The notes under the pieces: model-generated
What the model was told of the DNA's origin: nothing
What the model saw: only the letters and a program-made list of their open reading frames with translations
Databases searched by the model: none
Position numbers and translations under genes: made by a program
Part shown: piece by piece, positions 15,007 to 22,838 of the stretch
Position numbering within the stretch: position 1 is the stretch's first letter
Layout of the letters: every line of letters starts with the position of its first letter
DNA from: an uncultured Neomegalonema sp.
GTDB taxonomy: Bacteria > Pseudomonadota > Alphaproteobacteria > Rhodobacterales > Rhodobacteraceae
NCBI GenBank assembly: GCA_937958345.1
Contig: CALGNW010000123.1
Coordinates: 1-26,162, forward strand
Reading direction: 5' to 3'
DNA: 26,162 bases

Positions 15007-15041
15007 CGCTTTAGCGTCCAGAAACGCGATCCGCTAAAGCG
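15007..15041 (+). terminator. pucA-pucC intercistronic hairpin
   Basis: CGCTTTAGCG (15007-15016) and CGCTAAAGCG (15032-15041) are a perfect 10-bp inverted repeat with a 15-nt loop, 48 nt after pucA. There is no T-tract. In purple bacteria, hairpins at this place protect abundant pucBA mRNA and limit read-through into pucC, and this one probably acts the same way. Confidence 0.75.
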
Positions 15042-15104
15042 CAGTCACACATCAGGCCGCGTAACCGACGATGTCGGGCGTGGCAGACCGCGAGGCACTT
15101 CGCT

Positions 15105-16547
15105 GTGTTGAACAAATATCGCCGATATGCACTCGGAAGATTGTCAACGATGGGTTCGAAGTACCTGCCGTTTGCAGATGTTGCGACGACGAATGTGCCG
15201 CTCTCGCGCCTTCTCAGACTTTCGTTGTTTCAGGTTACCGTCGGTATGGCGTTGGTTCTGCTCGTCGGAACCCTCAATCGCGTGATGATCGTCGAGTTGG
15301 CTGTTCCGGCTACCCTGGTTGGTGTGATGCTGGCACTGCCGATTGTCTTTGCCCCTCTGAGAGTGCTGATCGGGTTCCGATCCGATACGCATATTTCCGC
15401 ACTTGGCTGGCGGCGCGTGCCCTTTATCTGGAAGGGAACGATGCTGCAATTCGGCGGTTTTGCCATCATGCCTTTCGCGCTGCTGGTGCTGTCGGGCTAT
15501 GGCGAGGCGGTCGATGCGCCGCGTTGGATCGGTCTCTCGTCCGCGGCACTGTCTTTTCTTCTTGTCGGAGCCGGTGTTCATACGGTGCAGACGACCGGTC
15601 TGGCGCTGGCCACTGATTTGGTGCGCGAGGATGATCAACCCAAAGTCGTCGGCTTGATGTACGTCGCGTTGTTGCTTGGTATGATTTTAAGCGCACTGGT
15701 TTTCGGGGCGCTCCTCGAAAATTACACACCGGGCCGACTGATACAGGTCATTCAGGGGGCGGCGGTCACGACCGTTGCGCTCAATCTGTTCGCAATCTGG
15801 AAGCAGGAACCCCGTGATCGCGCGAGGGCTCAGTCCCAAGCGCCACCGCAGAAGTTTGACGAATCCTGGCGCGCTTTTGCCCGCAATGCCGGTGCGCTGC
15901 GCCTGCTGGTAATCATCGGACTTGGCACAGCGGGTTTCGGAATGGCCGACGTATTAATCGAGCCTTACGGTGGACAGGCACTGGGGATGAGCGTTGCCGG
16001 AACGACAAAACTCACCGCTGTCATGGCGTTCGGCGGTTTGATCGGCTTCGGGTTTGCCTCAAGGGTTTTGAGCCGTCCGGATGGGTGTCCTGCAACGATG
16101 GCAAATTGCGGCGCTATGCTGGGCGTTCCGGGATTTTTGGCCATTATCGCGACACTCTACGTCCCGAGCGTTGAACTGTTTGTCCTGGCGACACTTTTAC
16201 TCGGGATCGGTGCTGGCCTTTTCGGTCACGGAACTCTGACGGCGACGATGCGCGCGGCACCAAAGGATCAGGTCGGACTTGCCTTGGGGACGTGGGGTGC
16301 CGTGCAGGCAACGGCTGCAGGATTGGCGGTCGCGATTGGCGGTATCATGCGCGACATCATCACCGGATGGTCGGCAATGGAACCGACAAGTGCCGGAAAT
16401 GCCTATCTGCCGGTTTTTGTTTTCGAGATCGTCCTTCTGGTCCTCGCCTGTGTGGTGTTGGCTCCGACGATTCGAAAACTCGGGCAATCTCGACACAGAG
16501 CAGCACGCGCCTATGTTCAACCAAAGGCGTCGTTTGACTCACATTAA
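15105..16547 (+). CDS. pucC: LH2 assembly/bacteriochlorophyll-delivery protein PucC
   Basis: This 480-residue inner-membrane protein has the major-facilitator fold of the PucC/LhaA/BCH2 family, with about 12 helices, needed for LH2 assembly. The N-terminal LSRLLRLSLFQVTVGMALVL and GTLNRVMIVELAVPATLVG and the loop RSDTHISALGWRRVPFIWKG are characteristic. Further family-like segments are VQTTGLALATDLVREDDQPK, FGMADVLIEPYGGQALGMSV and LFGHGTLTATMRAAPKDQVG. Position after pucBA separates it from LhaA. The start is taken as GTG 15105 with GAGG 9 nt upstream; an ATG at 15150 is the alternative and would drop 15 basic residues. It is followed after 44 nt by the FGxFLxPLL protein gene. Confidence 0.94.
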   Translation: MLNKYRRYALGRLSTMGSKYLPFADVATTNVPLSRLLRLSLFQVTVGMALVLLVGTLNRVMIVELAVPATLVGVMLALPIVFAPLRVLIGFRSDTHISALGWRRVPFIWKGTMLQFGGFAIMPFALLVLSGYGEAVDAPRWIGLSSAALSFLLVGAGVHTVQTTGLALATDLVREDDQPKVVGLMYVALLLGMILSALVFGALLENYTPGRLIQVIQGAAVTTVALNLFAIWKQEPRDRARAQSQAPPQKFDESWRAFARNAGALRLLVIIGLGTAGFGMADVLIEPYGGQALGMSVAGTTKLTAVMAFGGLIGFGFASRVLSRPDGCPATMANCGAMLGVPGFLAIIATLYVPSVELFVLATLLLGIGAGLFGHGTLTATMRAAPKDQVGLALGTWGAVQATAAGLAVAIGGIMRDIITGWSAMEPTSAGNAYLPVFVFEIVLLVLACVVLAPTIRKLGQSRHRAARAYVQPKASFDSH

Positions 16548-16551
16548 CCAT

Positions 16552-16566
16552 TTGCGAATTTCGCAA
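16552..16566. other. short perfect dyad between pucC and the next gene
   Basis: TTGCGA-ATT-TCGCAA is a perfect 6-bp inverted repeat with a 3-nt centre, placed 5 nt after pucC and 25 nt before the next start. It could be an mRNA hairpin at an intercistronic boundary or a protein-binding dyad. It has no T-tract. It is short enough to be chance. Confidence 0.35.
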
Positions 16567-16591
16567 CGCACGATTTTGAGTGGAGGAAGAT

Positions 16592-17269
16592 ATGACGACT
16601 ATCATCACGCGGCTCTATAAGGACGATTCGGCAGCCAATGCGGTCGTCGCGGGTCTCTCTGAAGCTGGTTTTCCAGATAAATTATACAGCACCATCGGTG
16701 GCGGGGGCGATGTCGCGTCAGCCTTGGCGGATGCGAGTGTTGGTGAAGATGCGGCCGCTGCGTATGCGCCTCTGATCGATCAGGGCAACAAACTCGTCGT
16801 TGTCCGCGCGCCTTTTACGCCCTTCGGCGCAGCAAAAGAGGCGATGAAGATTGTTGACAGTCAACCGACCGTCGATGCCGGTGTTGCCAACGAGAATGTT
16901 TTTGTCAGCGAGGAAATGAAAGAATCGTCTTTCCCGAAAATTCTGAGAAATCAGCATTTCGGTGATTTTCTTGTACCGCTACTGATAAAAAGCGCCGCAA
17001 GCCCTGCGCGTGGAATGGGTGTGCGGTCTGATGCCTCGCGCAAAAAGCGCACATCCGCGGTCGGGCGGCATGGTCACTGGTCGACGCCCATACTCGACAT
17101 TGCGCTGATCAGACGGGGAAAGCGGGAAATTTCAGTTTATCGCGAAACCAAACGCTTCGGCGCGTTTCTGGTGCCTTTACTGAGCAAGCGTAAGCCGGCG
17201 GCCAATTCGGTCTTCAGCGGTACGGTGCGGTTCGGTGACTTCCTTGCCCCGTTGTTAATCCGCCGGTGA
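16592..17269 (+). CDS. puc-linked protein: general-stress-like N-terminal domain plus triple FGxFLxPLL tail
   Basis: This 225-residue protein has no function I can name. Residues 1-75 (TTIITRLYKDDSAANAVVAG, then GFPDKLY) resemble the alpha/beta domain of Bacillus general stress protein 17M/YflT-like proteins. An Ala-rich middle with a beta-like NKLVVVRAPF follows. From about residue 117 the chain is basic and carries three hydrophobic motifs: FGDFLVPLL (123-131), FGAFLVPLL (189-197) and FGDFLAPLL (214-222). Each is preceded by Arg/His and the last ends in IRR at the C-terminus. A related STPILDIALI lies at 164-173. GGAGGA 4 nt before the ATG at 16592 fixes the start over the in-frame GTG at 16580. 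It is 44 nt after pucC, ends before a strong terminator, and is likely co-expressed with LH2. The repeats may insert into or lie on the membrane (inference). Confidence 0.8.
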   Translation: MTTIITRLYKDDSAANAVVAGLSEAGFPDKLYSTIGGGGDVASALADASVGEDAAAAYAPLIDQGNKLVVVRAPFTPFGAAKEAMKIVDSQPTVDAGVANENVFVSEEMKESSFPKILRNQHFGDFLVPLLIKSAASPARGMGVRSDASRKKRTSAVGRHGHWSTPILDIALIRRGKREISVYRETKRFGAFLVPLLSKRKPAANSVFSGTVRFGDFLAPLLIRR

Positions 17270-17299
17270 CGTCCCACTTAATTCCGAAATGAAATGCCG

Positions 17300-17330
17300 A
17301 AAAGGTCCCACGCAAGCGGGGCCTTTTTTT
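17300..17330 (+). terminator. intrinsic terminator ending the puc operon
   Basis: AAAAGGTCCC (17300-17309) pairs with GGGGCCTTTT (17318-17327), with one T-G wobble and an 8-nt loop, inside a run of seven Ts. It lies 31 nt after the FGxFLxPLL protein gene. This places that gene in the same transcription unit as pucBAC. Confidence 0.9.
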
Positions 17331-17418
17331 CGGGCAATGCAGAATCCCGGGTTGTTGACGCTGCAGCGGCGCGCGGCGATTATTTGTCCTGAATTCAGAT
17401 CGAGGAAATGACCTGACC

Positions 17419-18633
17419 GTGACGAGTACCGGAATCAATCGGTCCGAAACCACAGAGGGCCTCGCCGGGCCGCGGTGGACGGTTCCGGCGGTTCTCGTTG
17501 CCTGTATGTGCGTCTCGATCCTGTCGACCGATCTTTACACGCCCAGCCTTCCACATCTGACGCGCGTTTTCGGGACGGATGCGGGGACTGTGCAAATGAC
17601 CATGAGTGCCAATTTCATCGGTTACGCGCTGGGACCGTTTGCGATTGGACCATTGTCTGACAGATTTGGCCGCCGGCCCCTGTTATCGCTTTGCATGGTA
17701 CTGTTTGCGGTGTTCAGCGTCGCCTGCGCCATCGCTCCGACAATTGAATCCCTGATCGCGGCCCGAATTTTTCAGGGCGCTGCGGCCTCGGTTGTTTCCG
17801 TTCTCGGGGTTGTCATCATCCGCGATCTTTATAGCGCACCGGATGCCATGCGGGTGCTGAGCATCTACGGGGCAGCGATCGGCGTTGCGCCCGCAATAGG
17901 GCCCGTGCTGGGAGGCTGGGTCCATGTAGCCTTAGGATGGGCGGCTAATTTCTGGCTGCTCGCTGTTCTTGGTTTGATTGTCTCAGTCGCGGCCTGGCAC
18001 ATTGTTCCTGAAACAGGTCGCCGCACGCCTTTGGACCTGAGGCTGTCGATGCGCCGGTACAGCGGCCTGCTGCGTGATCCGAGGTTTGTGCTGCCGGGGC
18101 TAGCGATTTCATCGGTTTTCGCGGGACTCTTCGCGTATATTACCGCCGGTCCATTCCTGCTGATAGACCATCTCGGCGTGCCGACGGAAAAGTACGGCTA
18201 TTATTACGGTGTCGGCGTCATCGCCTATATCCTGGGGGCCGGTCTTGCCAACCGGTTTGCCGAACGCGCATCGCCTCGTGCGATCATGCAGGCGGGCGTT
18301 TCGATATCACTCGCCGGTGCATTGGCGATGCTGGCGCTCGACGTGAGCGATCTGATCTCGCCGGTCACGATTGTTATGGCGATGTCGGTATTTTCGCTCG
18401 GTCTCGGATTGACATTCTCCGCCGGTCCGCTCGTGATGCTGGCCGACGTCCCCAAGCAAAGGGGCGCTGCGGCGGGTGTTCTGTTCGGCGCAGGCCAGAG
18501 CCTCGGCGCGGCGATGGGGGCGTACTCCGTCGCTACCTTTTACAACGGCAGCGCGACGCCCTTGGTGATTGCGATCCTCATTTTTACCGGGCTTGGCGCC
18601 TTGTTTGTTCTGGCGGCACGGTCCAAGCCTTGA
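17419..18633 (+). CDS. Bcr/CflA-family multidrug efflux MFS transporter
   Basis: This 404-residue inner-membrane drug:H+ antiporter has 12 predicted helices. STDLYTPSLPHL (36-47) in helix 1, with Asp38, is the Bcr/CflA hallmark. Motif A, GPLSDRFGRRPLL (78-90), is intact. FQGAAASVVSVLGVVIIRDL matches the family's motif after helix 4, and GAAIGVAPAIGPVLGGWV resembles antiporter motif C. The start is GTG 17419, with GAGGAAA about 11 nt upstream. It stands 119 bp before ybgC, and the drug specificity cannot be read. Confidence 0.9.
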   Translation: MTSTGINRSETTEGLAGPRWTVPAVLVACMCVSILSTDLYTPSLPHLTRVFGTDAGTVQMTMSANFIGYALGPFAIGPLSDRFGRRPLLSLCMVLFAVFSVACAIAPTIESLIAARIFQGAAASVVSVLGVVIIRDLYSAPDAMRVLSIYGAAIGVAPAIGPVLGGWVHVALGWAANFWLLAVLGLIVSVAAWHIVPETGRRTPLDLRLSMRRYSGLLRDPRFVLPGLAISSVFAGLFAYITAGPFLLIDHLGVPTEKYGYYYGVGVIAYILGAGLANRFAERASPRAIMQAGVSISLAGALAMLALDVSDLISPVTIVMAMSVFSLGLGLTFSAGPLVMLADVPKQRGAAAGVLFGAGQSLGAAMGAYSVATFYNGSATPLVIAILIFTGLGALFVLAARSKP

Positions 18634-18752
18634 TGCCGGACTTGAGGCAACTCGACGGCACGCAAGCAGGCATCGCCGTTAATGCGCTGTTTACCGTGCT
18701 GCCTCATGCCAATGCAAAACCCTAGCGTGTTTGATCGGAAGATAACTCTCTG

Positions 18753-19226
18753 ATGCCATTGATCCCCTCCGCCGCCCCTGAGGACACCCCCGGATCGGGA
18801 CGCATTCGCGACCGTGTCCATATCTTTCCCGTCAGAGTTCATTGGGAAGATACGGATGCCGGAGGGATTGTTTACCACGCAAGCCATCTGAGATTTATGG
18901 AACGGGGACGCAGTGAGATGCTGCGTGTCCTCGGTCTTGATCAAACCGATCTGATCCGCGCCCATGGGATTAACTATGTCGTTGCGCGGATTGAGATTGA
19001 TTACCGCGTGCCCGCACTTTTTGACATGGCGCTCAGAGTTCTCACTTCGGTTGAACGGCTGGGCCGGTCACGGCTGGAGTTGCGGCAGGTGATCGTGTGT
19101 GATGACCGAATATTGGCCGAGGGTTTGATCCGCTGTGCCGGTGTCGGACCTGACGGAAAACCGCGTGTTGTGCCGGAGGCTGTGCGCAATCTTTTCGAAC
19201 CGATGCTGAAAAGCGACGGGTCGTGA
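18753..19226 (+). CDS. ybgC: tol-pal associated acyl-CoA thioesterase YbgC
   Basis: This 157-residue hot-dog-fold thioesterase heads the tol-pal cluster. The active-site segment VHWEDTDAGGIVYHASHLRF (29-48) with MERGRSEML matches YbgC, including the catalytic Asp in EDTDAGG. The N-terminus is about 20 residues longer than usual (MPLIPSAAPEDTPGSG). The ATG at 18753 has GGAA about 11 nt upstream, and no internal ATG gives a better start. YbgC hydrolyses acyl-CoA or acyl-ACP; its link to the Tol machine is by conserved gene order. Confidence 0.92.
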   Translation: MPLIPSAAPEDTPGSGRIRDRVHIFPVRVHWEDTDAGGIVYHASHLRFMERGRSEMLRVLGLDQTDLIRAHGINYVVARIEIDYRVPALFDMALRVLTSVERLGRSRLELRQVIVCDDRILAEGLIRCAGVGPDGKPRVVPEAVRNLFEPMLKSDGS

Positions 19227-19251
19227 CGAACGCTCCTTTAGGATGTGCAAA

Positions 19252-19275
19252 GTCCAATTTTGGTCACGATTGGAC
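19252..19275 (+). terminator. hairpin between ybgC and tolQ
   Basis: GTCCAAT (19252-19258) and ATTGGAC (19269-19275) form a perfect 7-bp stem with a 10-nt loop, followed by CGTCTTTTCC. It lies 25 nt after ybgC. It may partially terminate ybgC transcripts, implying a separate promoter in the remaining 94 bp before tolQ. The T-tract is weak. Confidence 0.4.
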
Positions 19276-19368
19276 CGTCTTTTCCGTCGACCCGTTTAGC
19301 TTGGGTGATGCGCGGTTAATACCCGTGCCTTTCTCTTTCGACTCGATGAATATAAAGGGCTGAACTTG

Positions 19369-20142
19369 ATGGATTTTTCCTTCATTGATTTGATGAGCAA
19401 CAGTATGGGCGGCCTGTCATGGGCAACGCCGCGCGCGGGCTCTCCGGCCATTGATGCGCTGAACACCGGCCCTGATTTTTCGGCTTGGGCGATGTTCAAA
19501 GAGGCAAGCCTGGTAGTTCAGATCGTCATGGTCATTCTGATCGCCGCCTCGTTCTGGTCCTGGGCGATCATTGTCGAGAAAATCTGGAAGTTCGGCGCGC
19601 TGCGTAAGAAATTCGATGCTTTCGAGAAATCATTTTGGTCCGGAACATCGCTGGATGACCTCTACGCGAAACTCGATGCGGAAAAGCGGTCACCGATCGA
19701 GCGCGTCTTTGCCTCGGGCATGCGCGAGTGGCGGCGGTCGTTTGAAACGGGCGGCGGACTGATTGCGGGTGCATCCCAGCGGATCGACCGCGCCATGGGG
19801 GTTGCCGTCGAACGTGAGACGCAAAAACTCGAAAGCTGGATGGGCTTCCTCGCGACCGTCGGCGCGATTGCACCCTTCGTGGGCCTGTTCGGCACGGTTT
19901 GGGGCATTAAAAACAGTTTTGAGCAAATCGCTGTCAGTCAGAACACAAACCTGTCGGTTGTTGCCCCCGGCATTGCCGAGGCTTTGCTGGCGACCGCGTT
20001 GGGCCTGATCGCTGCTATTCCGGCGGTTATTGCATATAACGCATTGTCGGAACGGATTGGCCGTCTGGCGGCGCGTCTTGATGCCTTTTCTGACGAGTTT
20101 GCAACGCTTCTGTCGCGCCAGCTTGAACGGCGGGCCGCGTAA
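19369..20142 (+). CDS. tolQ: Tol-Pal motor subunit TolQ
   Basis: This 257-residue inner-membrane protein is a MotA/ExbB-type proton-channel subunit that energises TolA. It has three helices: about 45-69 (SLVVQIVMVILIAASFWSWA), 160-180 (FLATVGAIAPFVGLFGTVWG) and 203-224 (AEALLATALGLIAAIPAVIA). The cytoplasmic loop between helices 1 and 2 contains SPIERVFASGMREWRR. The N-terminus is somewhat longer than in E. coli TolQ (230 aa). The frame opens with TTG at 19366, but the ATG at 19369 is the likely start, with AAGGG upstream. The stop overlaps tolR in TAATG. Confidence 0.95.
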   Translation: MDFSFIDLMSNSMGGLSWATPRAGSPAIDALNTGPDFSAWAMFKEASLVVQIVMVILIAASFWSWAIIVEKIWKFGALRKKFDAFEKSFWSGTSLDDLYAKLDAEKRSPIERVFASGMREWRRSFETGGGLIAGASQRIDRAMGVAVERETQKLESWMGFLATVGAIAPFVGLFGTVWGIKNSFEQIAVSQNTNLSVVAPGIAEALLATALGLIAAIPAVIAYNALSERIGRLAARLDAFSDEFATLLSRQLERRAA

Positions 20143-20633
20143 TGGGTGCTGCACTCGGGAGTGGCCGGCAAGGCGGACGCCGCAACGGCCGGGGTCGGCG
20201 GCGCGGCCACGGAATGATGTCGGAAATCAACGTCACTCCGTTCGTCGATGTCATGTTGGTGCTGTTGATTGTCTTTATGGTGGCGGCTCCGCTGCTCACG
20301 GTCGGCGTGCCGGTGAACCTGCCTAAGACCGACGCCAATCCGTTGCCGACGGAGCAGCGCGAACCTGTAACGGTCAATGTCGATGCCGACGGTGCAATTT
20401 TCCTGCAGGGTGATCCGGTTACAACCGCCGAGCTGCGCGAGCGCCTTGCGGCCATTGCATCCGAGCGCGGCGCGGACGAGCGGGTGTTTGTGCGTGCGGA
20501 TCAGGCCGTAGATTACGGCGATGTGATGAGCGTTATGGGTTTGCTGAATTCGGTGGACTTCAGAAATATCGGCCTCGTTACCGATCCCGGTGGTCCCGTT
20601 GCGAGCGGTGTGCGCGCTGTCGGCCAGCAATAG
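20142..20633 (+). CDS. tolR: Tol-Pal motor subunit TolR
   Basis: This 163-residue ExbD/TolR protein has an Arg/Gly-rich cytoplasmic N-terminus (GRQGGRRNGRGRRRGHG, 8-24). A single membrane helix follows, with the proton-path aspartate Asp36 in SEINVTPFVDVMLVLLIVFM (27-46). The periplasmic domain (about 55-163) includes VNVDADGAIFLQGDPVTTAE and VFVRADQAVDYGDVMSVMGL. The start overlaps the tolQ stop. An internal Met25/Met26 is a possible alternative start, but E. coli TolR has a similar basic leader. Confidence 0.95.
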   Translation: MGAALGSGRQGGRRNGRGRRRGHGMMSEINVTPFVDVMLVLLIVFMVAAPLLTVGVPVNLPKTDANPLPTEQREPVTVNVDADGAIFLQGDPVTTAELRERLAAIASERGADERVFVRADQAVDYGDVMSVMGLLNSVDFRNIGLVTDPGGPVASGVRAVGQQ

Positions 20634-20678
20634 CGCGCCCTAAAAAACGCCTGAATAGCTCAGTAGGATCGAACGATC

Positions 20679-22838
20679 ATGTATGTCGGACCCGCAGTTT
20701 CTGGCTTATTGCATCTGGGGCTTCTCGCTCTGGCGCTTGCCCCTGCGCGGCCCGAACCTATCGTTTCGCCCGATTTCGGGCCATCGGTTGAAGTCGAACT
20801 GATGTCGTTGAACGAATACAACGCGATGATCGGGCAGATACCGCAGGTTCCCGAAGGTTCGGCTCCCGGTGCCATTGCGGTTCCGGATACTGAAGTGGCG
20901 ATGAATATTCCGTTGCCGACGCCGTCCCCTGCCGTTGTGCCTGATCCTCCGACCGGAGTGTCGCTGGCGGTGCCTCCGGTTGAAATTCCTGCCGAAACCG
21001 ACAACCTGCCGCCTGAATCCGCTTCGGTCGAGGCCGATACGGACGCGCCGGAACTGGAAGTCGATGCGCGTGCCTTGCAGGACGCCCCCGTATCGAAAGC
21101 CGATATTCTGCCGGATGACCGGGTTCGGATTGTCACTGCACCCGAAGCGCCCGAACAGCCGCGCGGTGTGATGGATGCGCCGGATATAGATACCGACCCC
21201 GACCAGCCGCCCGAGCCGGAAGAACTTGCCGAACCTTCTCTGGAACCGGCTCCGCCAACTCAGGTTGCAGAGGCCACCGAACCGCAGCGCAATGGTGCCC
21301 CACCGTCGGAGTCTCCGCTGCCGCGTGCCAAACCCCGCGGCAGTCTTGCGGCGGAGTCTTCGGACAAAAAGACCCCCGCCTCTCCGGTCGCCGAAGCCGG
21401 TGACGGCCCCCGGCAAAGAAACACGGACGAGGATCAGGAGAGAAGCGCCGATGCTGCGCGCGACGCGCTCGAAAAACTGACCCGGAATGAGGATGTTGCA
21501 GAGGCTGAAAAACTTTCAGCTGAAGCGGCGGAAGAAGAAAAACTGCGGGCAGAAGACGCCCGTATCGCAGCCGAAGACGCCAGAATTGCCGCCGAGGAAG
21601 CGGAACAACAGCTTGCTGCCGAACGCGCGGCTGCCGAGCTTGAGAAAGCCGAGAGCGAGGCGGCCGAGGAAGAGGCGCGCCGAATCGCAGAGGCCGAGAT
21701 CGCCGCTGCGCGCGAGGAAGATGAAAAGGCGCGATTGCAGGCCGAAGAGGACGCGCGCCGCGCGGCTGAAGAGGAAGCAAGGCGTCTGGCCGAGGCTGAG
21801 CTTGAAAAGCAACGGCTGGCCGAAGCCGAGGCTCTGAAAAAGGCCGAAGAGGAACTTGCTTTGCAGCGGGCGGCAGCCGAGGAAGCGAAGCGTCTGGCCG
21901 AAGAAGAGCTGGCGGCACAACGCGCGGCGGAAGAAGAGGCGCGGCGTTTGGCCGAGGCCGAGCTTGCCGCGGAAGAGGCACGTAAACTCGCCGAAGCCGA
22001 GTTGGAGCGAGAACGTCTTGCGCAGGCTGAGGCTGAGGCAGAGGCGGCGCGCCAGCAGGCGGCGGCAGAGTTGGCGGCGCAGCGCGCTGCCGAAGAAGCA
22101 CAAGCGGCCCGTCTTGCCGAAGAACAGCGCAAAATGCGTGAAGAAATGGCGGCTCTGGAAAGAGCACGCGCGGAAGAAGAGGCGCGCCGTCAGGCCGCTC
22201 TGGCCCAGCAACAGGCGGTTCTTGAGCAACAGGCAGCGCAGCGCGCACAGGAACAGCAACGCATCGCTGAAGAACAGGCCCGCCGCGCCTACGAGGCCGA
22301 ACAGCGCCGTTTGGCGGACGAGGCAGAGGCCGCGCGGCAATACGCGCTGCGACAACAGCAACTTCAGCAGTTCAATTCCCAGTCGCAGGTCGGACAGCAA
22401 ACGGACAGCAATCTATCGGTCGGGTCAGGTGCTCCTGCGACAGCGCCGCAGGGCGATTCTTTCATGGCCATGCTTGGTAATGCCGTTCCGACGCAAGGCG
22501 GCGGGACATCGGGCGGATCGCGCACCTTTTCGCAGAACGTCGCAGCGCAAAACAACGCCGCGCCCCTGACTCAGGGTGAACAGCAGCAGCTGCTCAACCA
22601 GCTCTCGCGGTGCTGGCGCGTATTCGGGACGAATATCGACGTGGCGACAATTCGGGTGAATTTGACTCGCGAAGGGCTGGTAGCCGGCGAAACCCCGCGC
22701 GGTGGGTCACCCAGAGCAATCGAAATCGCCATCCGTGCGCTGCGTGAATGTCAGCCGTTCCCATTGCCGCCGCAAAAATATGGATCATGGCAACAACTGG
22801 ATATTGTCTTTGATCCGAGAAGGATGACGCTTCAATGA
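20679..22838 (+). CDS. tolA: TolA with very long coiled-coil domain
   Basis: At 719 residues this is far longer than E. coli TolA (421 aa). The N-terminal membrane helix keeps the SxxxH motif (Ser8-His12 in SGLLHLGLLALALAP) used to contact TolQR. Residues about 75-245 are Pro/Glu-rich and probably disordered. About 258-560 is an almost unbroken Ala/Glu/Arg coiled coil with repeats such as EEARRLAEAEL, and 560-625 is Gln/Ser/Gly-rich. The C-terminal domain (about 629-719) contains LLNQLSRCW, VATIRVNLTREG and LRECQPFPLP, with two cysteines placed as in TolA domain III, the part that binds TolB/Pal. TolA spans the periplasm during constriction. The stop overlaps tolB in ATGA. Confidence 0.93.
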   Translation: MYVGPAVSGLLHLGLLALALAPARPEPIVSPDFGPSVEVELMSLNEYNAMIGQIPQVPEGSAPGAIAVPDTEVAMNIPLPTPSPAVVPDPPTGVSLAVPPVEIPAETDNLPPESASVEADTDAPELEVDARALQDAPVSKADILPDDRVRIVTAPEAPEQPRGVMDAPDIDTDPDQPPEPEELAEPSLEPAPPTQVAEATEPQRNGAPPSESPLPRAKPRGSLAAESSDKKTPASPVAEAGDGPRQRNTDEDQERSADAARDALEKLTRNEDVAEAEKLSAEAAEEEKLRAEDARIAAEDARIAAEEAEQQLAAERAAAELEKAESEAAEEEARRIAEAEIAAAREEDEKARLQAEEDARRAAEEEARRLAEAELEKQRLAEAEALKKAEEELALQRAAAEEAKRLAEEELAAQRAAEEEARRLAEAELAAEEARKLAEAELERERLAQAEAEAEAARQQAAAELAAQRAAEEAQAARLAEEQRKMREEMAALERARAEEEARRQAALAQQQAVLEQQAAQRAQEQQRIAEEQARRAYEAEQRRLADEAEAARQYALRQQQLQQFNSQSQVGQQTDSNLSVGSGAPATAPQGDSFMAMLGNAVPTQGGGTSGGSRTFSQNVAAQNNAAPLTQGEQQQLLNQLSRCWRVFGTNIDVATIRVNLTREGLVAGETPRGGSPRAIEIAIRALRECQPFPLPPQKYGSWQQLDIVFDPRRMTLQ
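21460..22360 (+). repeat. tolA: degenerate Ala/Glu/Arg-rich repeat encoding the TolA coiled coil
   Basis: About 900 bp of imperfect tandem codon patterns (gcc-gaa/gag, gcg-cgc) encode repeats such as AEEEARRLAEAEL and LAAQRAAEEEARRLAEAEL. Long false reading frames appear in the other five frames because of this composition. Such a region is prone to repeat-length changes between strains. Confidence 0.75.

Noticed and set aside
15071..15616. 181-codon plus-strand frame overlapping the start of pucC
   Set aside because: Cys/Arg-rich shadow of the pucC frame, which has the conserved PucC sequence; no evidence for a separate gene.
21434..22132. 232-codon Ser/Ala-rich frame on the minus strand, with other long frames across tolA
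   Set aside because: These mirror the repetitive Ala/Glu/Arg codons of the TolA coiled coil; low-complexity composition keeps every frame open.
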